Source of the DNA: Alistipes sp.
Lineage (GTDB): Bacteria > Bacteroidota > Bacteroidia > Bacteroidales > Rikenellaceae
Length of the DNA: 41,388 bases
Direction of reading: 5' to 3'
Assembly (NCBI GenBank): GCA_017630455.1
Contig: JAGBVG010000026.1
Span: forward strand, 1-41,388
Shown here: positions 35,723 through 41,388 of the stretch, in pieces
Numbering within the stretch: position 1 is the first letter of the stretch
Layout: each line of letters opens with the position of its first letter
Made by a program: the position numbers and the translations under genes
Notes under the pieces: generated by a model
Told to the model about the DNA's origin: nothing
Databases searched by the model: none
What the model saw: only the letters and a program-made list of their open reading frames with translations

Positions 35723-38700
35723 ATGAAAAAACTATTTTCAATTTTAGTGTTGATGAGCCTCTTTTTCGCATCGTGCGATACAGAGGGTGTTAATGAGCCT
35801 TCTAATGACGTCCAAAATGGTGATGGCGAGAAGATTGCTACTATCGAGGAGCAGATGTCTGCTATTGAGAACTCAATCCCGGAGTTAAGGGATGTTGTTG
35901 ATAAGGCAAATGACCTTGTCGATGATATGGAGTCGACCACTCGTAGCGATGATAACGGCAATAATGGCGTAAAGACACTGATTGCCGAACTCGAGGAGCG
36001 TATTGCCGCACTTGAGGAGTATATCAATGGTGGAGGCTCGGGCGAGTGGACAGATACCACCTACGCCACAATGGAGATGTACGAGGAAACCGTTGCCGTT
36101 CTCGCATCATTGCAGGCTGAGATTGAGGTTCTTAAAGAGCAGTATAATGCTCTCTGTGGTGCGGTTTCAGATGCTATCGACGAGAGTGTAGACTCAATGA
36201 AATCGTGGGTTAACGAACTTCTTTCGGGTTACTACGACATCGCCACTATTGATGCTATGTTTGCCTCGATATTGGGGGACCTTACATCCGCAGATGCTGA
36301 GATTATTGCCGAGATAGAGTCACTTCGCAACAAACTTGACGAAGAACTTGCATCTATGCACAAGGCGTATAATGATGCTATTAAGAGCGCTATCGAGGAG
36401 AATAACGGAGTATTAAACGAGAAGCTTACAAGTGAGATAAAGAAGGTTAATGACCGCATAGACGAGGAGATAGTAACTCTTAATCAGCGTTTGGATGATA
36501 TCGAGGATCGTCTAACAGAGTTGGAAGGCTCTGTGAGTGACTTGCTAAAGCGTATACAGTCTGTTGCTTATCTGCCTATCTATGAGGATGGCAAGGCTCG
36601 TGTTACCTTCCCTAATGACGATACATCGGGTGCAACATTGCAACTCGACTTTATGATATCACCTAAGGATGCTGCGGTGGATCTCGCTAATGTTTACCAG
36701 GAGGCTGTTAGTGTGCAGGTGCTTTATACCGGCTCACCTCTTATGACGGCTATGCCTATAATATCGTGTGAGGCTGTAGCTACACAGGGTTTGTTCTCGG
36801 TGATATGTGCTTGTGATGATATAAGTATGGAGTTCTACAATGGTGATATCACTGCCCGTGCTATTATGTATATCTCGGATGGCAATAACGACCTTACATC
36901 GGAGTATATAACCATCGTCCCCAACCGCACACAGATTCAAAACAACCAAATATGGTATAACGTAAGCAATAAACTACCTGTTGAGATAAATCAGGGTAGT
37001 GGTCCACGTATTGTATCTAACGAATACGATTCGGTGGCAGGACACTACGTTGTAACTTTCGAGTCAGATATCTACGCTATCCCTGCATCCTATTTCGGTG
37101 GTTGTAGCGAACTTACAAGTGTAGTGCTACCTAATTGCGTAATGACTATTGAGGCAGAGGCCTTTGCTAATTGTTATAGCCTTAGATCTATTACGCTATC
37201 TAACTCACTCTCTTATATCGACTCGTGCGCCTTCGCCGGTGCTTTCCTAATTTCATTGACTCTCCCATCTTCGCTATCGGGTGTTGCCCCAGATGCCTTC
37301 CTATACTCTAACATCTCGCGTCTTGAGGGTGATTGTGTTGCTGATGATGGCATAAGTTTGATATTCGACAATACTCTTGTTGCTATTGCCCATGCTAGAC
37401 TTGATAGTGAGTATGTTGTTCCTGCTAAAGCCACTGCTATTGGCGACGCTGTATTTAATAAGTGCTACGACCTTTCACATATCGATATTCACGATAATGT
37501 GACATCTATTGGCAATGAGGCATTTAGCAATTGTGCAAGCCTTAGCAATATTTCCATCCCTGATGGTGTTAAGAGTATTGGTAGCGAGGCGTTTAGCGGT
37601 TGTAGTAATCTCTCAACTATTACTATTGGTGCAGGCGTTACCTCTATTGCCGATGGTCTATTTAGCAATCTCGGCAAACTAACCGACATTACAATCGGTA
37701 GTGGCGTAACAACAATCGGCTCTCGTGCATTTAGCAATTGTACAAGCCTTAGCAATATTTCCATCCCTGATGGTGTTAAGAGTATTGGTAGCGAGGCGTT
37801 TAGCGGTTGTAGTAACCTTTCAACTATTGCTATAGGTGCAGGTCTTACCACTATTACCGATGGTCTATTTAGCAATCTTGGCAAACTAACCGACATAACA
37901 ATCGGTAGTGGTGTAACAACTATCGGCTCTCGTGCATTTAGCAATTGTACAAGCCTTAGCAATATCACCATCCCTGATGGTGTTGAGAGCCTTGGTAACG
38001 AGGTGTTTAGCGGTTGTAGTAATCTCTCAACTATTACTATTGGTGCAGGCGTTACCTCTATTGCCGATGATCTATTTAGCAATCTCGGCAAACTAACCGA
38101 CATTACAATCGGTAGTGGTGTAACAACTATCGGCTCTCGTGCATTTAAGAATTGTACAAGCCTTAGCAATATTTCCATCCCTGATGGTGTTGAGAGTCTT
38201 GGTAACGAGGTGTTTAGCGGTTGTAGTGCGTTACAGAGCATCAAGATAGGTGCAAATGTAGAGAGCATCAATCGCGGTATGTTTAGTGGTTGTGATAGTA
38301 TTAAGGAGTTTAGTGGTAAGTTTGCATCGGAGGATGGATATGCCCTTATCCATAATAGCAATCTTATGGTATTTGCCAAGGCTTGTGGTATTGAGGAGTA
38401 CACTATACCAGAGTATGTTACAAATATTGTGATGCGTGTATTTGAAAATTGCTCTGATATCTCACTCTTTACATTTAAGTCAACTACGCCTCCAACACTT
38501 GGCGCACATGTATTTAGGGGTATAGATAATCTTCAAATCAGTGTTCCTATTGAGTCCGTTGAAGCATACCTTACTTGCAATTGGCCAAACGAATATCGCC
38601 GTGCTATTATCGAACTTGCTGATATCAACAATATCCCCGATAGTTGCCGATTGAATTATACCACTTATGATAACCAAAAACTCGATGTATATCCCGAGGA

Positions 38701-39808
38701 CGGTTATAATGTTTTGTCGCACACCTATGCTGATGGCCATGGTGTGGTAGTATTTTTAGAACCCCTAACTACAATTGGAGAGGGGGCATTCTATGGCTGC
38801 GATAGCCTAACAAGTGTAACTATCCCCGATAGTGTAACAACGATTGGAAATTATGCATTCTATGGTTGCAGTAGCCTAACAAGTGTAACTATCCCCGATA
38901 GTGTAACTTCAATTGGAGATTGTGCATTCTTGGAGTGTCATAGCCTAACAAGTGTCAATATTCCAGATAGTGTAACTTCAATTGGAGAGAGGGCGTTCTC
39001 TTGTTGCAGTAGACTAACAAGTGTCACTATCCCTGATGGCGTAACTACGATTGGAGATTCTGCATTCGAATATTGCTCTAGCCTCACAAGTGTAACTATT
39101 GGAGATAGTGTAACTTCAATTGCAGATTATGCATTCTGGGAGTGTCATAGCCTAACAAGTGTAACTATCCCCGATAGTGTAACTTCAATTGGAGATTGTG
39201 CATTCCATAGTTGCAGGAGTCTAACAAGTGTCACTATCCCCAATAGTGTAACTATAATTGGAGAGTATGCATTCTATGGTTGCAAAAGCCTAACAAGTAT
39301 AACTATTTCAGATAGTGTAACTACAATTGGAGAGTATGCATTCTATATGTGCAAAAGCCTAACAAGTATAACCATTCCCGATAGTGTAACATCGATTGGA
39401 AATCACGCATTCTATGGTTGCGAAAGCCTAACAAGTATAACTATTCCAGATAGCGTAACTACAATTGGAGATTCTGCATTCGAGTATTGCCCTAGCCTCA
39501 CAAGTGTAACTATCCCCGATAGTGTAACAACAATTGGAGAGTATGCATTCGCTTTTTGCTCAAGCCTAACAAGTGTAACTATCCCCGATAGTGTAACATC
39601 GATTGGATATGCTGCATTCTATTATTGCGGAAGCCTCACAAGTATATATTGTGAGGCTATAGTACCTCCAGCATTGGTCGGAACCTTTGTTTTTGACGAT
39701 AACGGCAGTGGTCGCAAGATTTATGTACCTACTGAGTCCGTTGATGCATATAAGAGTGCAGTACATTGGAGTGAGTACGCTTCAGATATTGTTGGCTACG
39801 ATTTTTAG
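35723..39808 (+). CDS. BspA-like leucine-rich-repeat (LRR_5) surface lipoprotein
   Basis: 1361 residues. A lipoprotein signal ends at Cys18 (F-F-A-S-C). Residues about 30-285 are coiled coil with a short Gly/Ser break near 110. A beta region ([16 protein letters not shown]) follows. Two LRR_5 modules come next: module 1 at about 460-962 and module 2 at about 966-1361. Both start with a similar strand pattern and end in a cap of the form P-P-x-L...V-P-x-E-S-V-x-A-Y...W-x-x-Y. LRR units are 23 residues. BspA proteins of Bacteroidetes bind fibronectin or other host or bacterial surfaces; this role is inferred. It is a single-gene unit with promoter and terminator. Confidence 0.93.
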   Translation: MKKLFSILVLMSLFFASCDTEGVNEPSNDVQNGDGEKIATIEEQMSAIENSIPELRDVVDKANDLVDDMESTTRSDDNGNNGVKTLIAELEERIAALEEYINGGGSGEWTDTTYATMEMYEETVAVLASLQAEIEVLKEQYNALCGAVSDAIDESVDSMKSWVNELLSGYYDIATIDAMFASILGDLTSADAEIIAEIESLRNKLDEELASMHKAYNDAIKSAIEENNGVLNEKLTSEIKKVNDRIDEEIVTLNQRLDDIEDRLTELEGSVSDLLKRIQSVAYLPIYEDGKARVTFPNDDTSGATLQLDFMISPKDAAVDLANVYQEAVSVQVLYTGSPLMTAMPIISCEAVATQGLFSVICACDDISMEFYNGDITARAIMYISDGNNDLTSEYITIVPNRTQIQNNQIWYNVSNKLPVEINQGSGPRIVSNEYDSVAGHYVVTFESDIYAIPASYFGGCSELTSVVLPNCVMTIEAEAFANCYSLRSITLSNSLSYIDSCAFAGAFLISLTLPSSLSGVAPDAFLYSNISRLEGDCVADDGISLIFDNTLVAIAHARLDSEYVVPAKATAIGDAVFNKCYDLSHIDIHDNVTSIGNEAFSNCASLSNISIPDGVKSIGSEAFSGCSNLSTITIGAGVTSIADGLFSNLGKLTDITIGSGVTTIGSRAFSNCTSLSNISIPDGVKSIGSEAFSGCSNLSTIAIGAGLTTITDGLFSNLGKLTDITIGSGVTTIGSRAFSNCTSLSNITIPDGVESLGNEVFSGCSNLSTITIGAGVTSIADDLFSNLGKLTDITIGSGVTTIGSRAFKNCTSLSNISIPDGVESLGNEVFSGCSALQSIKIGANVESINRGMFSGCDSIKEFSGKFASEDGYALIHNSNLMVFAKACGIEEYTIPEYVTNIVMRVFENCSDISLFTFKSTTPPTLGAHVFRGIDNLQISVPIESVEAYLTCNWPNEYRRAIIELADINNIPDSCRLNYTTYDNQKLDVYPEDGYNVLSHTYADGHGVVVFLEPLTTIGEGAFYGCDSLTSVTIPDSVTTIGNYAFYGCSSLTSVTIPDSVTSIGDCAFLECHSLTSVNIPDSVTSIGERAFSCCSRLTSVTIPDGVTTIGDSAFEYCSSLTSVTIGDSVTSIADYAFWECHSLTSVTIPDSVTSIGDCAFHSCRSLTSVTIPNSVTIIGEYAFYGCKSLTSITISDSVTTIGEYAFYMCKSLTSITIPDSVTSIGNHAFYGCESLTSITIPDSVTTIGDSAFEYCPSLTSVTIPDSVTTIGEYAFAFCSSLTSVTIPDSVTSIGYAAFYYCGSLTSIYCEAIVPPALVGTFVFDDNGSGRKIYVPTESVDAYKSAVHWSEYASDIVGYDF
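37523..38281 (+). repeat. 207-bp higher-order LRR repeat
   Basis: Three complete 207-bp units (37523-37729, 37730-37936, 37937-38143) and a partial fourth. Each encodes three distinct 23-residue LRRs in a fixed order (types starting F-S-N-C, F-S-G-C and F-S-N-L). Units are nearly identical in DNA. Confidence 0.92.
38789..39616 (+). repeat. Twelve 69-bp LRR repeats without indels
   Basis: Twelve consecutive 23-codon units in perfect phase, from the Phe codon at 38789 to the next at 39617. Most share C-T-A-A-C-A-A-G-T and G-A-T-A-G-T-G-T-A-A-C blocks, while the residues between vary. Confidence 0.93.
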
Positions 39809-39833
39809 TCTTTAACAACTTTTGATTTTCGAT

Positions 39834-39869
39834 ATCTGCCGAGCGGCAACCCACTCGGCAGATGTTTTT
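39834..39869 (+). terminator. Terminator of BspA-like gene
   Basis: A perfect 10-bp stem (39834-39843 with 39854-39863) with a 10-nt loop, followed by G and T5. Confidence 0.92.
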
Positions 39870-40003
39870 ATATACGGATGTAAGACGCCGCAAAACCTCC
39901 AATACACTTCTGCCCACAAACATCTTTATCCTTTAGAGAAAGGATCGAAATATAACATACAATCACAGCTTTATTGAGTATCTCTCATAATTATTTTGAA
40001 ACA

Positions 40004-40048
40004 GCTATTGTTGCTATTGCAGTAGCTATCCAGCAGGCAATGAACTAA
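40004..40048 (+). pseudogene. Truncated copy of the GGGtGRT gene 3' end
   Basis: In frame the sequence reads T-A-I-V-A-I-A-V-A-I-Q-Q-A-M-N-stop, the last residues of the GGGtGRT protein with one or two changes at the left edge. Upstream of about 40004 the similarity ends, so this is a fragment and not a gene. Confidence 0.85.
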
Positions 40049-40082
40049 TCAACTGATTGGTTTATAATACATTGAAAGGAGC
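40013..40082 (+). repeat. Right copy of 70-bp direct repeat
   Basis: Identical to 35276-35345; the start-to-start distance is 4737 bp. The pair flanks the whole BspA-like gene. Confidence 0.95.
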
Positions 40083-40106
40083 AGACCTTGCGGGCTTGCT
40101 CCTTTT
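40075..40106 (+). terminator. Duplicate of the GGGtGRT terminator
   Basis: Stem AAAGGAGC/GCTCCTTT (40075-40082 with 40098-40105). The loop differs from the left copy by a few bases, and T-runs follow. Confidence 0.75.
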
Positions 40107-40142
40107 GTTTTGTGGTGTTACACTGTGTGTAAATCTAACATA

Positions 40143-40658
40143 TCAGCTCTCCAAGATATCAATCATCAATCGACGCTCTATCTCCTTCTGAGAAGGGACA
40201 ATCTGATATACAAACGCTTCGGGACATCCCATCTCCAAGAATTTATCGATTATGTAGGAGCGAATAACTATCGCACGGATCTTCGACTCGTGTGCCCTGA
40301 AGGACTCGGGAACACAACATATAAGATCCTTAAAGTTTAGAGTCATCGACACAACCTCCTCCTCTGAGTAACCATACCTGCGACACTCTGATTCGATAGA
40401 TTCCAAAAGTAGTCCCAACATAACCTCAATGGATAGTTCGAAATCCTCCTCATCCCTACTGTGCCAAACCTTCTTAGTGAATAACATTCTGACATCTGTC
40501 GTCAGCTCATTAGATAGATGATACTCGCTTTGCACCTCATTTTCAAGGTAGTCCGAGAGTGCGATAAGCTTCTGCAGCGTAGCCTCAGATAACAATGTGG
40601 TGTCACTTAAGGTAAGTCTGTTCCACAAATCTCTGTTCAAGGTAAATAGATCTTTCAT
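40143..40658 (-). CDS. Unknown 171-residue protein next to sigma-54 activator
   Basis: 171 residues, acidic, mostly helical, no signal peptide or membrane segment, so probably cytoplasmic. I recognise no family. Leu-rich helices (L-S-E-A-T-L-Q-K-L-I-A-L-S-D-Y-L and S-I-E-V-M-L-G-L-L-L-E-S-I-E) suggest protein-protein contacts. It starts 52 nt after the stop of the sigma-54 activator gene on the same strand, so co-transcription is likely. No consensus promoter is apparent in the gap. Confidence 0.7.
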   Translation of the reverse strand: MKDLFTLNRDLWNRLTLSDTTLLSEATLQKLIALSDYLENEVQSEYHLSNELTTDVRMLFTKKVWHSRDEEDFELSIEVMLGLLLESIESECRRYGYSEEEVVSMTLNFKDLICCVPESFRAHESKIRAIVIRSYIIDKFLEMGCPEAFVYQIVPSQKEIERRLMIDILES

Positions 40659-40710
40659 ATACTATTAATTTTGAGGTTAATTACTTTATATATATAAGTA
40701 GCTGAGAACG

Positions 40711-41388
40711 TTAAGCATTGTAGTAGCATTGCACTGCGTCAGCAGTGATGCGATCATCACTTAAGATTATCAGTCGTTCGACGACATTGTGCAATTCTCG
40801 AATATTACCAGTCCAAGCACAATGCGAAAGAAGTTCGAGAGCCTCTGTATCGATATTCTTGATGCTTATCTTATGGCGGGCACATATCTCCGATATGAAG
40901 TGCTCTACCAGCAACTGAATATCGCCACAACGCTCACGCAATGGCGGAACATTGATCTCGATCACACTTAGGCGATGGTATAGATCTTCACGAAAATTAC
41001 CAAGACGAATCTCCTTGCGTAAATCCTTATTTGTTGCGGCAACAACACGCACATTCACGGGAATATCCCTATCACCACCAATGCGCATAATCTTATTCTC
41101 CTGCAACGCACGAAGCACCTTAGCTTGTGCCGACAGCGACATATCTCCTACCTCGTCGAGAAAGAGAGTACCTCCATCTGCAAGCTCGAATTTTCCTTTG
41201 CGCTGCTTTACGGCAGACGTAAACGATCCCTTCTCGTGTCCAAAAAGCTCACTCTCAATTAGCTCCGAGGGAATTGCAGCGCAGTTTACCTCGACAAATG
41301 GACCATTAGCACGATTGCTCTTTAGGTGTAACCATTGAGCGACAAGCTCCTTGCCCGTACCATTCTCGCCAAGGATTAGCACTCGAGC
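40711..41388 (-). CDS. Sigma-54 interacting AAA+ activator lacking C-terminal HTH (5' end outside window)
   Basis: 226 residues are visible and the frame runs off the window. It is the sigma-54 activator AAA+ domain: Walker A G-E-N-G-T-G-K-E, the sigma-54 loop as G-S-F-T-S-A (canonical G-A-F-T-G-A), Walker B G-G-T-L-F-L-D-E and the arginine-finger region F-R-E-D-L-Y-H-R-L. The sensor II segment G-N-I-R-E-L is present. The protein ends about 20 residues after the AAA+ lid, so the Fis-type helix-turn-helix usual at the C-terminus is missing. The N-terminal receiver or sensor domain, if any, is outside the window. Confidence 0.9.
   Translation of the reverse strand, partial: ARVLILGENGTGKELVAQWLHLKSNRANGPFVEVNCAAIPSELIESELFGHEKGSFTSAVKQRKGKFELADGGTLFLDEVGDMSLSAQAKVLRALQENKIMRIGGDRDIPVNVRVVAATNKDLRKEIRLGNFREDLYHRLSVIEINVPPLRERCGDIQLLVEHFISEICARHKISIKNIDTEALELLSHCAWTGNIRELHNVVERLIILSDDRITADAVQCYYNA

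Larger units (their letters stand above)
39809..40142. other. Intergenic region after BspA-like gene
   Basis: 334 bp without an intact gene. It holds the BspA-like terminator, a stretch (about 39870-40000) in which I see nothing, and the right copy of the repeat with its own hairpin. Confidence 0.6.

Noticed and set aside
37523-39616. CRISPR-like array
   Set aside because: The regular 69-bp and 207-bp periodicity lies in frame within a coding sequence and encodes LRR units, without unique spacers.

Overview
The window looks like a chromosomal segment of a gut-type Bacteroidales bacterium, possibly Rikenellaceae/Alistipes-like; the genus is a guess. The evidence is Bacteroidetes-type promoters (TTTG or TTG, 19-20 nt, then TAnnTTTG) at many gene starts, numerous surface lipoproteins, BACON domains, a BspA-type leucine-rich-repeat protein, a GGGtGRT/NifU-like pair, a DUF5723 barrel, and tRNA genes without encoded CCA.

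Layout. 1-3704 (+): three co-directional surface-protein genes (one cut by the window edge; two BACON lipoproteins, one with an Omp28/thioredoxin-like end), closed by a strong terminator. 3815-9508 (-): a complete tripartite RND efflux operon (adaptor, pump, outer-membrane channel). 9860-13719 (+): a large beta-rich lipoprotein plus a DUF5723 outer-membrane barrel. 13879-14613 (-): a DUF3298 lipoprotein. 14873-14944: tRNA-Glu(CUC). 15180-23871 (-): a surface polysaccharide operon (Ugd, Wzx-type flippase, pyruvyl transferase, FrhB-like Fe-S protein, EpsG/Wzy-type polymerase, GT4, NTP_transf_5) that ends in a degraded fragment resembling a sugar epimerase. 24061-26074 (-): housekeeping genes lspA, xerC and hpf. 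26189-26269: tRNA-Leu(CAG), followed by an inverted copy of its own 3' end. 26580-27596 (+): obg. 27644-33129 (-): an envelope operon of two LPP20-like secreted proteins, a PEGA-repeat/beta-barrel protein and a HAD phosphatase. 33586-35311 (+): the NifU-like/GGGtGRT pair with strongly biased codons. 35723-39808 (+): a 1361-residue BspA-like lipoprotein. 40143-41388 (-): an unknown 171-residue protein and the 3' part of a sigma-54 activator that stops right after its AAA+ domain.

The most striking structure is around the BspA-like gene. The last 70 bp of sequence spanning the GGGtGRT stop codon, plus its terminator, recur about 4.74 kb downstream on the far side of the BspA-like gene. The gene therefore sits between direct repeats of a neighbour's 3' end, like an element integrated at a gene 3' end, although no integrase is visible between the repeats. 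The BspA-like protein itself is built of two repeat modules: one has a 207-bp higher-order repeat and the other twelve 69-bp units without any indel.

All functional calls rest on reading the translated sequences and motif recognition. No database search was run.
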